Shown: positions 9,549 through 18,057, numbered from the stretch's first letter. The stretch is DNA of 64,000 bases from Candidatus Microthrix subdominans (GCA_016719385.1 JADJZA010000005.1:8704-72703), one strand, 5' to 3'. Program-made: numbers and translations. The notes: a model not told the origin generated them from the letters alone.

Positions 9549-11318
9549 TCAGTCTACGGTGACTTCCATGGTGTAGAGACTCATCCCGCCCGTCGTGGAA
9601 ACGTGAACCCACCCCTCGGACGCCTGTTTGGTTTGGCACCGGCCAAGCACCGACGACGGCTGCCGGCGCGCTGTGGCGAGGCCTCGCAGCATCTGATCCC
9701 GAGTCTCGGCTTGGCGGAGCGCGTAATCCGATTCGGTGTCAGGGTCGGGGATCTCGTCTGCTTGGGGGATGGGGGTGCACTGGTGGAGCGACAGCTTAAT
9801 GGTTGCTGAGCGCACGAGCCGCCGACCGTCCGCAGTCTTGTAGCCGTCTTTGACGATGGTGGCTGTGAGCTGGCACGGGCACCCCCCGGGCGGTGGCCCT
9901 TCAGGCGTGGCGTCTGTGGTAACGAACGCACGGGCGCACTCTGCGCCGCACAGGAACGCAGCGTCGAGGAGCGCTTGGGCAATCTGCCACGAGCGTGGTG
10001 ACACGTCAGCTGGCGGGACGGGCTCAGGGGGCAACACCGTGAACTCGACGGTCGTCTCGCCGTCTGGTGTGGTGACCGTGATAGTGGCTGGCCCGTCGGG
10101 GCAGCCGGGAGGTACGACAACGGTGATGATGTTGCCGTCGTTGCTGACGATGGCGACAGGATCGCCGCACATGGTGACGGTGGCGCCGGTCAGGTTGGTG
10201 CCGACGATCTGGATGGTGGCACCGGGGCGGGCGGCGCCGGGGAACACTGCGACGACGGTCGGGTCGGGCGGGCAGCCCTCGCAGTCGAGGTATTCGATCG
10301 GGTACGGGTCAGACGACCCGGCGCTGTTCGTGAGGACCAGGTCGTAGGTGCCGGGCGGCAGGACTGGCGCACCCATAACCACGAAGCCAACTCCGCCGAC
10401 GTCGAGCACCCCAACGACCCCGACGTCCACTCCGCCTACCTCGGCGCTAACCACGTCAGTGATCGGGAAGATGACGGGGATCAGCACCTGCTGGCTGTCG
10501 GCGGCGTCGGCACAGAGGTATAACGGGTACGCTCCGTAAATGACCGGCACGGTGACAACCGGCGGCGCCTCGAACGTGAACGTCTCAGCGGCGCTGGTGC
10601 CTGCGGGGGTGGTGATCGTGACGGGGGCGGGGCCTGCGGTGTGTGCCGGGCTGGTGACCGTGGCGAGGCTGCCGGACGGGTCCACGGTCAGCCCGGTGCC
10701 TGCCGTGCCGCCGAAGTCCACGGCGGTAGCGCCGGTCAGGTCGGTGCCGATGATATCGACGAGCGTGCCGCCCGTGTCGGGGCCAGACGTGGGGATCAGC
10801 TTGGTGATCGTCGGCGGTGGGGTCGGTGGCACCCGTCGTCGGGTACGCGGCCCGCTGGACGGACCCGGCCCAGCGCCCGGAGCGTCAGCGTGGCGCCCTC
10901 GTAGGTCGGCGGGGGTGTCGGGGGGGATCGCGGCGACCCGTCGCCGTTCACCGTGGCCCCGTCGGCGGACGAGCGTGGCTCCCGGGTGTGGGGGTGGCGT
11001 GCGCGTTGTGCGCCGGTTCGGTGAACGCCCAGGGCTGCGGGGCAGCGGCCGCCGACGAACGTCACCCGGCCCCCCGGCGCCGCGTGGGTCAGCGGGTCGG
11101 GGCCCCGCCACCGAGCGGTGCCGACCGGGGCGACGAGCAGAGCGGGGAGGTGGAACGGCTGCCGACCGGCCGCCGCAGCCGCCCGCCGGGTTCCCATCGC
11201 GCGGTGCCGTCATCGTGGGGCGCGGGCCCAGGTGGTCGGGCGCCAGCACCCGCGGGGGGTGCCGGGCCACCGGGCCGCGCCGGCGCCGACGGCCGGCACG
11301 GGATTCGTCAGCGGCCAT
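9549..11318 (-). CDS. IPT/TIG-domain protein, probable virion protein (copy 1)
   Basis: Starts ATG 11318 in a TAATG overlap with the 31-residue gene. From about 10,820 to the end the frame is convincing. An Ig-like IPT/TIG domain (TITKLIPTSGPDTGGTLVDI... TPAGTSAAETFTFEAP) is followed by two more beta-sandwich units (PTVVAVFPGAARPGATIQIVG...). A C-terminal domain of about 150 residues with several cysteines ends SLYTMEVTVD. Such Ig-like domains on phage structural proteins often aid weak surface attachment. Between 10,820 and 11,318 the sequence is Arg/Pro/Gly-rich in every frame and probably contains indels, so the N-terminal third is not reliable. Confidence 0.65.
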   Translation of the reverse strand: MAADESRAGRRRRRGPVARHPPRVLAPDHLGPRPTMTAPRDGNPAGGCGGRSAAVPPPRSARRPGRHRSVAGPRPADPRGAGGPGDVRRRPLPRSPGRSPNRRTTRTPPPHPGATLVRRRGHGERRRVAAIPPDTPADLRGRHADAPGAGPGPSSGPRTRRRVPPTPPPTITKLIPTSGPDTGGTLVDIIGTDLTGATAVDFGGTAGTGLTVDPSGSLATVTSPAHTAGPAPVTITTPAGTSAAETFTFEAPPVVTVPVIYGAYPLYLCADAADSQQVLIPVIFPITDVVSAEVGGVDVGVVGVLDVGGVGFVVMGAPVLPPGTYDLVLTNSAGSSDPYPIEYLDCEGCPPDPTVVAVFPGAARPGATIQIVGTNLTGATVTMCGDPVAIVSNDGNIITVVVPPGCPDGPATITVTTPDGETTVEFTVLPPEPVPPADVSPRSWQIAQALLDAAFLCGAECARAFVTTDATPEGPPPGGCPCQLTATIVKDGYKTADGRRLVRSATIKLSLHQCTPIPQADEIPDPDTESDYALRQAETRDQMLRGLATARRQPSSVLGRCQTKQASEGWVHVSTTGGMSLYTMEVTVD

Positions 11319-11413
11319 TAGCGGCACCCCCCAGGGTTCAGCCGTGCCGACTCGGCCCTGAGCGCCCGAGCCTGTGCGGCCTGCACCGGGTGGATCGTCG
11401 TGCTGTTGCTCAT
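11318..11413 (-). CDS. Small hypothetical protein, 31 residues
   Basis: MSNSTTIHPVQAAQARALRAESARLNPGGCR, helical and basic. It is joined on both sides by stop-start overlaps, TGATG with the lipoprotein gene and TAATG with the IPT/TIG gene. This argues that it is translated by coupling. It has no recognisable family. Confidence 0.45.
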   Translation of the reverse strand: MSNSTTIHPVQAAQARALRAESARLNPGGCR

Positions 11414-11931
11414 CAGCAGCCGCTCATTCGGCCCAGCGACCGCATCTGCGACCTCTGGCCCGACACCCAATAGGCCCCAGGCTGAACCGGCACCTGCATA
11501 GCGTTGTCCTTCGGGCCCGACAACCAATGAGGTAACCCCATGGTGTGCCCGCCGCTGTGCAACGCCAGCCCCCATGACGGCGTCCCTGTAATGCGGATCA
11601 CCCACGCAGACCACGTCCTGCCACCAGACCGCCGGATAGTGGGGGTGGTCACATCAGACGCCCAACCTGGCCGCGACGACGGGCCAGCCCAGACCACACG
11701 GACCCCCCTGTCGGCGGCCTGCTGCCGGGTCCCCCGGGAGAACCGGTAGCCGGTGTGCTTGCCGATGTCGTCGAACGCCGCACGGACCCACGCCCCGTTC
11801 GGCACATTGCTGTCGATCGACAGCGGCACCACGCAACTAGGGAACGCTCGGGCCTCGGTGTACGCCGGGGGTAGCGCCGGAATGCACGACGTCAACCCAG
11901 CCAGCAACACCCCAGCTAGCAACACCCTCAT
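11413..11931 (-). CDS. Predicted lipoprotein with a degenerate metzincin (matrixin-like) domain
   Basis: 172 residues from ATG 11931; GTG 11952 or TTG 11958 are alternatives. Residues 1-15 form a signal peptide ending in a lipobox, LTSC. The rest follows the layout of a matrixin-type protease: a domain start (WVRAAFDDIGKHTGYRF), a beta segment (GVRVVWAG), then HSGGHTMGLPH followed by a Met-turn-like NAMQ. The known family motif is HExxHxxGxxH. Here three His and the Gly are kept but the catalytic Glu is Ser, so peptidase activity is doubtful. It lies between the major tail gene and other tail genes, behind a strong hairpin. A role at the cell surface, such as exclusion of other phages, is only a guess. 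Confidence 0.6.
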   Translation of the reverse strand: MRVLLAGVLLAGLTSCIPALPPAYTEARAFPSCVVPLSIDSNVPNGAWVRAAFDDIGKHTGYRFSRGTRQQAADRGVRVVWAGPSSRPGWASDVTTPTIRRSGGRTWSAWVIRITGTPSWGLALHSGGHTMGLPHWLSGPKDNAMQVPVQPGAYWVSGQRSQMRSLGRMSGC

Positions 11932-11939
11932 CAGAACGC

Positions 11940-11976
11940 CAACGAGACGCACAAGCAATGCCCGTGCGTCTCGTTG
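11940..11976 (-). terminator. Strong hairpin after the major tail protein gene
   Basis: Perfect 13-base arms (11,940-11,952 and 11,964-11,976) around an 11-base loop, 34 bases past the stop of the major tail gene. There is no T-run on the minus strand. It may lower expression of downstream genes relative to the abundant tail protein or protect the mRNA 3' end. One arm overlaps the alternative GTG start of the lipoprotein. Confidence 0.7.
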
Positions 11977-12009
11977 TTCCCATCACCAGATTCGACCATG
12001 AACCCCAGA

Positions 12010-12735
12010 CTACGGGGCGGGCACCCGGGGCGCCGGATGAGCGAGGGTCGCGTCGCAGTCGATCGCTGGCAGGGCTGAGCAGGTCACAAACGCCTCAGAG
12101 ACCGCCGAGTTGGCCGAAATGAACGCCGGGACAGCGTCAGACGGCCACAGGTTCAGCACACCAGCGTTCTGGTTGGGGGAACCGAACGCCTTGGCGTCGA
12201 ACTTGATCGTCGGAGCGTCTGCCGACTTCTCTGCCAGATCGATGTTCCATGACGTGGTGAGCGGCCAGAACTGGCCGACGCACTCAGTGGCGCCAGACTC
12301 GGGAACAGTGCACCCGGCGTCGGAGATGCCAGCAGCAGTGACGATCACGAGCGCAGCACGGGGCTTCCGCTCAGTGCCACAGCCCACCCCGCCGCGCTGG
12401 ATCGGCCGTTCGTAGCCGACCACGTTGCCGTCGCCGTCCAAGACCACCGGGTTCCCGGTGAGCATCCCGAACAGAGCCCAGTCTTTGGTGGCGATCTCGC
12501 CGGTGAGGTTCCACCACTTCTCGGCACGCTCGCCGGTTGTGGCGGGCCCGATCCGCTTGCCCGCCCAGTTCAGCCGCGAGTAGTCCACGCCGTCCTCGGA
12601 CTCGATCTCAGGCGTGAACGTGATCATGCCCTCCGACGTGTAGACGGGCGCCGCCGCGACGATTTGGCACGACGCGTTCAGCTCGACCGCAGCCATGAGG
12701 CATGGGGCGTTCTCTAGGTGGCAGTTGTTGGCCAT
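12010..12735 (-). CDS. Major tail protein (tail tube)
   Basis: 241 residues, MANNCHLENAPCLMAAVELN..., with a strong leader AAGGAGAACTGAC. Position after the connector genes and before tail chaperones and tape measure marks it as the tail tube subunit. Landmarks are EKWWNLTGEIATKDWALF at about 90-107, GQFWPLTTSWNIDL at about 170-183, and the end VSEAFVTCSALPAIDCDATLAHP. A close paralogue, extended by an SGNH hydrolase, is encoded on the opposite strand at 52,790. The two share these landmarks almost residue for residue, which supports both calls. Confidence 0.85.
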   Translation of the reverse strand: MANNCHLENAPCLMAAVELNASCQIVAAAPVYTSEGMITFTPEIESEDGVDYSRLNWAGKRIGPATTGERAEKWWNLTGEIATKDWALFGMLTGNPVVLDGDGNVVGYERPIQRGGVGCGTERKPRAALVIVTAAGISDAGCTVPESGATECVGQFWPLTTSWNIDLAEKSADAPTIKFDAKAFGSPNQNAGVLNLWPSDAVPAFISANSAVSEAFVTCSALPAIDCDATLAHPAPRVPAP

Positions 12736-12736
12736 G

Positions 12737-13060
12737 TCAGTTCTCCTTGGTGAGGGAATCGGTGACCGGCGCGAGCCGGCTGGGAAGGGTCTTGCGGGAG
12801 TTGTCCGACGCTGCGTTGGCCTCGAGCGCTGCTGCTGCTCTCACCGGGTCGGAGCCAACCCACTCGACGATCTCGTCGATCGTCTTGCCGGCCAGCTCAG
12901 CTGCAGCGTCGGGGAGCAGGTCGGCGTCGAACTGGGGTGCAGGCTGCGCCTCGAGCACGGGCGCCACTGGGGTGTCGAGGGGCACGCCAGCTGCGGAGTT
13001 GCGCAGCCCAGAGCGAGTGACCACCAGCATCGTTGTGGTAGTGCGAGTCTTGGGTCTCAT
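12737..13060 (-). CDS. Hypothetical protein next to the major tail gene
   Basis: 107 residues. The N-terminus (MRPKTRTTTTMLVVTRSGLR) is basic and the middle is acidic and Ala-rich (DADLLPDAAAELAGKTIDEIVEWVG). It overlaps the preceding gene by 4 bases and ends one base before the start of the major tail gene. Possibly a head-tail connector accessory; no family recognised. Confidence 0.6.
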   Translation of the reverse strand: MRPKTRTTTTMLVVTRSGLRNSAAGVPLDTPVAPVLEAQPAPQFDADLLPDAAAELAGKTIDEIVEWVGSDPVRAAAALEANAASDNSRKTLPSRLAPVTDSLTKEN

Positions 13061-13761
13061 TGAGTCACCATCACTTCTGAGGTCGGGGTGTCCTGCGTCC
13101 AGATACGGGGCCGGTAGCCAGTCCCCGCTGAGCGCAGCCAGTCATCTACCGCTGCGATCCCAGTGGCACCCTTGATCCGTTGGCGCGACTCGGACGCTTC
13201 GATCATGTACTCGACGCCGTCCCGAGAGACGACCTTGACGCCTGCTGGCAGATCGCACTCGGTTCCTGCCGTGTTGCACCACGTCTTGGCGAGCTGCGCC
13301 GCGTATTCGTCGATGGCGTTCGCTGCGTCGATCGGCCAAGGCCGGCCGGTGAGATAGTCGATCTCGACCAGTTCGGGGAACGGGTCAGCCGACACGAGCC
13401 GCTTAGTGTTCCAGTCCACTCGCCAGCCGACGATCGGGTTGCCCGTGCTCGGATCGGTCACTTCGTCCACAGTGGTCGCGTCGGGGGGAAGCGCCACGCT
13501 GTAACGGTGGTCGTGTCGGCACGAGCAGCCTTGCATCGAGCCCGTGAGGTTCCGGCCACAAACAAGGTGGGACGCCGAGCACACATCAGCCGAGTGAGGG
13601 CACTGCCCAAACCGGGCCCCGGTTGCCTCCCACAGCCGGAACGCAGCAACAGCGCGCACGCGGGCCCACACGTCAGGGTCCACACCCGAGGGGGTGGGGC
13701 ATTCCTGAGCGGGAATCGTGCAGGGTTCCCACACGAAGCCAGGAGCGGACACGGGCGCCAC
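13057..13761 (-). CDS. Probable head-tail connector protein
   Basis: 234 residues from GTG 13761. A long helix near the start (PDVWARVRAVAAFRLWEATGARFG) is followed by a Cys-rich stretch (CPHSADVCSASHLVCGR...GCSCRHDH) and a mixed C-terminus ending in SEVMVTQ. Position between capsid and tail tube genes fits the adaptor or connector class; the exact family is not clear. Confidence 0.55.
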   Translation of the reverse strand: MAPVSAPGFVWEPCTIPAQECPTPSGVDPDVWARVRAVAAFRLWEATGARFGQCPHSADVCSASHLVCGRNLTGSMQGCSCRHDHRYSVALPPDATTVDEVTDPSTGNPIVGWRVDWNTKRLVSADPFPELVEIDYLTGRPWPIDAANAIDEYAAQLAKTWCNTAGTECDLPAGVKVVSRDGVEYMIEASESRQRIKGATGIAAVDDWLRSAGTGYRPRIWTQDTPTSEVMVTQ

Positions 13762-13763
13762 GA

Positions 13764-14678
13764 TCAGGTCCAGGTGCCCAACGGTGGGGCGTCGATTGCT
13801 GCCACGTCAACCCCGGGAGCGACTTCCGGCCAATCCCAGATCGCAGCCTGCGACACGGTGAGCTGTGCGTCGTTGGTGGCCACGAGCGGGTCGGGACGTG
13901 TGACCGTTACCGGGCCGAGTCGTAGCGACGGCTGAGGTGTCCAAGCAACACGGAACGTCCCAGCTGGAGCGCCGGCACCAATCGCCAACGGCGAGTAGGC
14001 CGGCTCGTCGATCAGAGGCACCCGGTCAACCCCGACGGTGGGGAGACCACCAGCGACCATGTTGAGATGCTTGACGGCCATGTTGGACAGGCCCGCCGGG
14101 AACCAGAACACTCCGAGGTCGGAGCGGGCCGCGACGGTGCGCGCATAGACGCCCAGCTTGAGGAGCGCTTCGCTGGTCCCATCAAACCCAGTTGAGGTGA
14201 CCGCCCCGAAGTCGTTGGCCACGTTTCGAGTCGCTGACCCGGTGAGCGACTGTGACACGTTCCCGTCCTGGTCGGTGTGCACCATGTTGGGGTCGGTCAC
14301 GAGCTGCCCCAGCTTGCGGGGGAACACTCGGGCATGCTGAGCGCGGGCCGCTTGCTCCCACTTGGATTCGTCGAGGTGCGACATGAGCGAGCACGCGACA
14401 GTCGTGGTGACCGTAACGGCCGGCCGGATGGGGCCAGTCTCGTAGAGGCCGTTCTGAGGCGGAACGCTGTCCGGTGCCACAAACAGCGGGGCGCCCGTGC
14501 ACGTCGCAACGACAGCAGCCTGGGGGGACTGCACTGGCCACAGGAACCGCCCTGTGGAGCGCAGCAGCCCCGCAGCAGCGTCGTCGCCTGCTCGGGGGCG
14601 TCGCTCAGCTACAGCAGCGAAGCCACCCGAGTAGGGGACAGGGTCGGCGCCCTCAATGATGGGAGCAGCGTCGATCAC
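13764..14678 (-). CDS. Capsid-associated structural protein
   Basis: 304 residues, GTG start in a GTGA overlap with the stop of the major capsid gene, which implies translational coupling. The sequence is beta-rich (TGPIRPAVTVTTTVACSLM...FWFPAGLSNMAVKHLNMVAGG). A second head structural or connector protein is likely from position; I do not recognise a named family. Confidence 0.55.
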   Translation of the reverse strand: MIDAAPIIEGADPVPYSGGFAAVAERRPRAGDDAAAGLLRSTGRFLWPVQSPQAAVVATCTGAPLFVAPDSVPPQNGLYETGPIRPAVTVTTTVACSLMSHLDESKWEQAARAQHARVFPRKLGQLVTDPNMVHTDQDGNVSQSLTGSATRNVANDFGAVTSTGFDGTSEALLKLGVYARTVAARSDLGVFWFPAGLSNMAVKHLNMVAGGLPTVGVDRVPLIDEPAYSPLAIGAGAPAGTFRVAWTPQPSLRLGPVTVTRPDPLVATNDAQLTVSQAAIWDWPEVAPGVDVAAIDAPPLGTWT

Positions 14679-16558
14679 GAGGCGTCAACCATCGCTCCGG
14701 TGCCGCCCAGCTCGGCCACGGGAACGTCCAGCGTGAAGATGGCGGAAGGATCAACGACGCAGGGCGCCTCGAAGATCGCTCCGAACGTGAGCGAGTCGTT
14801 GGTCGCCATTCCGAGGGACTCGACACCGAACGACAGCTCGCCGGCCGTGTTCCGCGTGATCGCACCAACCGGGGCGATGATGAGCCTGGCCTGGGTGGGC
14901 CAGGTGGGAAGCGCCGAGTTGTCGGCGAGCAGCGCAGCGTTCGGGAGCACCGAGGGAGACCCGTTGATCGTGGCGCCAATGTTGTGCGAGTACGTGTCGA
15001 TCTGGATGCCCTCGTCCTGAGCGAGACGGCCGATCGCAGCGCTGGTGTTGGGCCCCAGGTCCGTCGCCCCAGTGAACGACTTGGCGATATCGGTCGCCAC
15101 GGGGTTCTTGAACCATGCCGGCCCCCAGACGTGGAAGGGGAGGCTCTGGTCGCCGCGGTTCGATCGCACACTGGCGATCAAGTAGCGGATCTTGGAGAGC
15201 GTGTCCCGGGACACACCGAACAGGGCAGCGCCACCGTTGAGGTTCGTGCCAGCCGCGATGTAGGCGTCAGAGAACGCCCGGTCACGAGCGAACGCGTGGT
15301 AGATGGCAGTCTTCTTGCGAACGTGGGCGACCTGCTCGGGGAAGCTGAGGTCAATGAACCGGCCGGACTGGACGGCCTGGTAGATCTCGCTCATCTCGCA
15401 GGAGACGGGCTCGGGCGGGCAGTCCACGATCACGGGCGACTTGAACGGCACACCACCCACGGGGACAGTCGAGGTGGGGTCGGCGTCGGGGTCGCCGTAG
15501 CCGGCCTCGTCCTGGGATGCGGTCACGATGCCAACACCAGGCTTGGGGAGCCCAGCTGCGGACACGTCGACGATCTCTGGCCGGTAGAACGCACGGGGCC
15601 GGCGGGTCATCACGCCCGGGTGGCTGGCAGCAAACTGGCCGGCGTCTCCGCCGCCAATGAGGGTGCGGGTGTAGTCCAGCTCGGGCGGAGCGCACGGCCC
15701 GCCGGAGGCCTGGAGGGTGGCCTGCTCGCTGAACTGCTTGGTGGCAATCCCGAGGGACGCCTGCAGCGCCTCAGCGTAGGACTCCTCCGACCCGTTCTTG
15801 GGTGCCACCGCAAGCTTGTCGCCAAGGTCGAGCCGGAGAACGGGGGTGCGGGTGCCGGCGGGCTGCGCTCGGGATGCCATCACGGCGTCTCGCATCAGCT
15901 GGCCGGCCTGCTCGGCGTCAACGGGGGAGCCGGCGGGGGCCACCGTGGAGACGCCGAGCGACACGAACGGGGGCAGAGCGGTGGGCGTGGTGGCAGTGGG
16001 TGCGGCGCCATTGGAGCGGGTGCGGGTGAGGCGGGCACGACGGCGGGCGTCGGTGCGGTCCGTCTGCTTGGCGGCTGCAGCAACCAGGTCGGCGGCTCGG
16101 TCGTCCACGTCTGCGAGGTCTCCCAGCTCGGGCGGGTTGCCCTCCTCGGCGCTGTCGCTGGCGGGCTCGTCGCTGGCGGGCTCGTCGCTCGAGGTGCTGT
16201 CCTGCTCGCCCTCAGAGTCGGGCTCGGAGGTGCTGTCCTGCTCGCCGGCGGGCTCGTCGCCCTCGTCGCCGTCCTGCTCGTCGCTGTCGTCGGTCTCCGT
16301 GGAGCTGTCCTGCTCCCCACCGTCGGCGCTCTCGTCGCTCTCTGCGGCGGCGCTCTCGTCGTTGCTCAGCTGGGTGTTGATGGCCTCCACCGCGTCGAGG
16401 ATCTGGTCGAGCAAGTCGGCGTCCTCAGCGGTCGGAGAGTCGCCAGCAGCTTCTCGGCGGGCCTCGAAGTGGGCGAGGAGCAACGACCGATTCTCAGCGG
16501 TCAGATCGTTGGTGTCACCAGCGGCGACGAGATCGAGCAGTTCCTTGAGGGTCTTCAT
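14675..16558 (-). CDS. Major capsid protein with fused acidic N-terminal (scaffold-like) domain
   Basis: 627 residues, far longer than the 300-400 usual for HK97-fold capsid proteins. Residues 1-75 are helical. Residues 75-150 are almost entirely Ser, Asp, Glu and Gln in repeats such as EQDSTSEPDSEGEQDSTSSD. Residues 150-200 are basic and Ala-rich. The HK97-type shell domain follows, with features such as FSDAYIAAGTNLNGG and RLIIAPVGAITRNTAGELSFG near the end. The long N-terminal part resembles a delta or scaffolding domain removed by the protease encoded just upstream. Its start codon is part of a 10-base complementarity with the leader (see 16,556-16,630). Confidence 0.8.
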   Translation of the reverse strand: MKTLKELLDLVAAGDTNDLTAENRSLLLAHFEARREAAGDSPTAEDADLLDQILDAVEAINTQLSNDESAAAESDESADGGEQDSSTETDDSDEQDGDEGDEPAGEQDSTSEPDSEGEQDSTSSDEPASDEPASDSAEEGNPPELGDLADVDDRAADLVAAAAKQTDRTDARRRARLTRTRSNGAAPTATTPTALPPFVSLGVSTVAPAGSPVDAEQAGQLMRDAVMASRAQPAGTRTPVLRLDLGDKLAVAPKNGSEESYAEALQASLGIATKQFSEQATLQASGGPCAPPELDYTRTLIGGGDAGQFAASHPGVMTRRPRAFYRPEIVDVSAAGLPKPGVGIVTASQDEAGYGDPDADPTSTVPVGGVPFKSPVIVDCPPEPVSCEMSEIYQAVQSGRFIDLSFPEQVAHVRKKTAIYHAFARDRAFSDAYIAAGTNLNGGAALFGVSRDTLSKIRYLIASVRSNRGDQSLPFHVWGPAWFKNPVATDIAKSFTGATDLGPNTSAAIGRLAQDEGIQIDTYSHNIGATINGSPSVLPNAALLADNSALPTWPTQARLIIAPVGAITRNTAGELSFGVESLGMATNDSLTFGAIFEAPCVVDPSAIFTLDVPVAELGGTGAMVDAS

Positions 16559-16630
16559 AGCGGCAGGTGCCTCCGGTAGTGGGCCCCGGGAATGGGGCTA
16601 CGGGATGAGGGGGTGGATCTTGCCGCTATG
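16556..16630 (-). promoter_or_regulatory. Leader structure that can hide the capsid gene start codon
   Basis: CATAGCGGCA (minus strand, 16,630-16,621) is a perfect 10-base complement of TGCCGCTATG (16,565-16,556), whose last three bases are the ATG of the major capsid gene. The Shine-Dalgarno GGAGG at 16,574-16,570 lies just inside the loop. Pairing would sequester the start codon. This is seen in sequence; the control role is inference. Confidence 0.55.
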
Positions 16631-16704
16631 CGTTCTGTGATCCGAGTATGTGGGAGAACTTGCCCTTGGTCAGCTTCGCTGGGTTGGGGTGAACTCTTGG
16701 CGTC

Positions 16705-16733
16705 AGTCTAAACACACTGCCGGTCAGTGTGCA
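16705..16733 (-). promoter_or_regulatory. Candidate promoter for the major capsid gene
   Basis: TGCACA, 17 bases, TAGACT on the minus strand, overlapping the end of the protease gene. It would give a 5' leader of about 140 bases carrying the start-codon hairpin. Each hexamer matches the consensus at four of six positions, so the call is tentative. The 165 bases between the two genes contain nothing else that I recognise. Confidence 0.35.
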
Positions 16734-18046
16734 CGCATCTGATTGGCTCGCTCGATTGCTGCAGCAACACGGGCGCCCATTGTTGGCTCAGCTTCCACTG
16801 TGATCGAGCTGAGCCCGCCTCGGGCAGCTCGCATGTCAGCCGCACGAACTCTGGCACCGATCACACGGGACGCAGCTACTGCGCCCGCCTCAGCACACGA
16901 GCACGACGCCGGCCCAGTGCCACCGCAGCCGCACGCTGACGCCTGCAACGCTGGGGGCAGAGCCGAAGCGAGCACGAGACGGTACTCGTCGTCTGGGGTG
17001 AGGTCACCATCGAGCACGGGGAACGCACCACAGTTCACGACGTGGATGCCATACAGGGCTTCCCCCCGCCAGTCACCCGAGGGGGTTCCCGCCATTGCGC
17101 GGCCAGCCTCAGTTGGGGTCACGTCGTCGTGGAGACCCCCAGCCACCTGAATGCCGAACTCGTCTTTGAACGCACGGACAGGGCCGAGCTGAGTGCCAGT
17201 GTCCTCAACAGCGCGCATGATTTCCTCGCGGGTGAGCTGCCCGGTAGCAGTGTGCAGGTCCGAGAACGTGAGCAGCCCGGTACGGAGCATGCTGCCATCA
17301 GTGAGGGGGGTGACTCCCCCGTGGAAGTCTGCGAGTGACGCCTCCCGGGGTGGGGTGATGCACTTTCCCAGCTCAGCGAACCCGCGGTGGCAGGTGTCCC
17401 AGAGACAGACGTGGCCCGTTACTCGGCCGTCCCTGTCGATCGTGAGCGGCGTTGGTGCTGCGTAGTCCTGCTGCTCAAACCAGGCAGGGTCGAACTCGCG
17501 GACGCGTGGCGCTGCCGCTGATGCTTGGAGGTCGCCTTCCGGCCATGCAGGAGCGTCGGGGGCGTCTGCGTCCCAGATGCGCGCCTCGGGCCACCCTGAG
17601 ATGGTGGTGAGGGACAGCTCTCCGATCTCATACGTCGGGAAAGCAACGACGTACACCGAGTCGGGATGAGCATTCAGCCATTCGTCGATCGCTTCCCAGC
17701 TCTCGGCGTCGTCGATAACGATCGACTCTCCGTTGTCTGGGTCAACAAACTTCTCGACCATCTCGAACGCGCCAGCATCAACCGAAACGGTGGTCACCAT
17801 GTCCTCTCGGATCAGAGTCGCTGCCTTGGTGCCCTCAGCGGTCGAAGCAGTTTCTCCGCGCCCCCAGTAGACGCCGTCGGCGTCCTTGGCCACCTCGTCG
17901 ATGCGAGCAACCACGTCGGGCTGGCGGGCGTGGTTGATTGACGACAGAGCGAACGGCAGCGGACGCGTTGAGAACGTGCCGAACTCTCGCCGGTCCGGTG
18001 CCGGCAAGGTCATGCCGTCCTGGCACATACGGGTAATGATTCTCAT
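16724..18046 (-). CDS. Capsid maturation protease, probable
   Basis: 440 residues from ATG 18046, behind AAGGAGCAGCACC. Gene order portal, this gene, capsid protein is that of head maturation proteases. The central block, GHVCLWDTCHRGFAELGKCITPP, then SMLRTGLLTFSDLHTATGQ and SGDWRGEALYGIHVVNCGAFPVL, resembles the protease annotated in many actinobacteriophages, with conserved His and Ser candidates. A Cys-rich patch (CGCGGTGPASCSCAEAG) lies near residue 385. Catalytic residues cannot be fixed from sequence alone. It would process the capsid protein's N-terminal domain. Confidence 0.6.
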   Translation of the reverse strand: MRIITRMCQDGMTLPAPDRREFGTFSTRPLPFALSSINHARQPDVVARIDEVAKDADGVYWGRGETASTAEGTKAATLIREDMVTTVSVDAGAFEMVEKFVDPDNGESIVIDDAESWEAIDEWLNAHPDSVYVVAFPTYEIGELSLTTISGWPEARIWDADAPDAPAWPEGDLQASAAAPRVREFDPAWFEQQDYAAPTPLTIDRDGRVTGHVCLWDTCHRGFAELGKCITPPREASLADFHGGVTPLTDGSMLRTGLLTFSDLHTATGQLTREEIMRAVEDTGTQLGPVRAFKDEFGIQVAGGLHDDVTPTEAGRAMAGTPSGDWRGEALYGIHVVNCGAFPVLDGDLTPDDEYRLVLASALPPALQASACGCGGTGPASCSCAEAGAVAASRVIGARVRAADMRAARGGLSSITVEAEPTMGARVAAAIERANQMRAH

Positions 18047-18057
18047 GGTGCTGCTCC

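Larger units (their letters stand above)
1..10770. repeat. First copy of the redundant genome end
   Basis: This stretch matches 53,255-64,000 in the same order and orientation. The first bases of the window (CTGGAATGTTGACCTCCCAG) recur at 53,255. The offset gives a genome unit of about 53.25 kb, so the contig has run once round a circular or circularly permuted map. The copies differ by homopolymer indels and by clustered true substitutions, so they represent two haplotypes. Confidence 0.93.
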
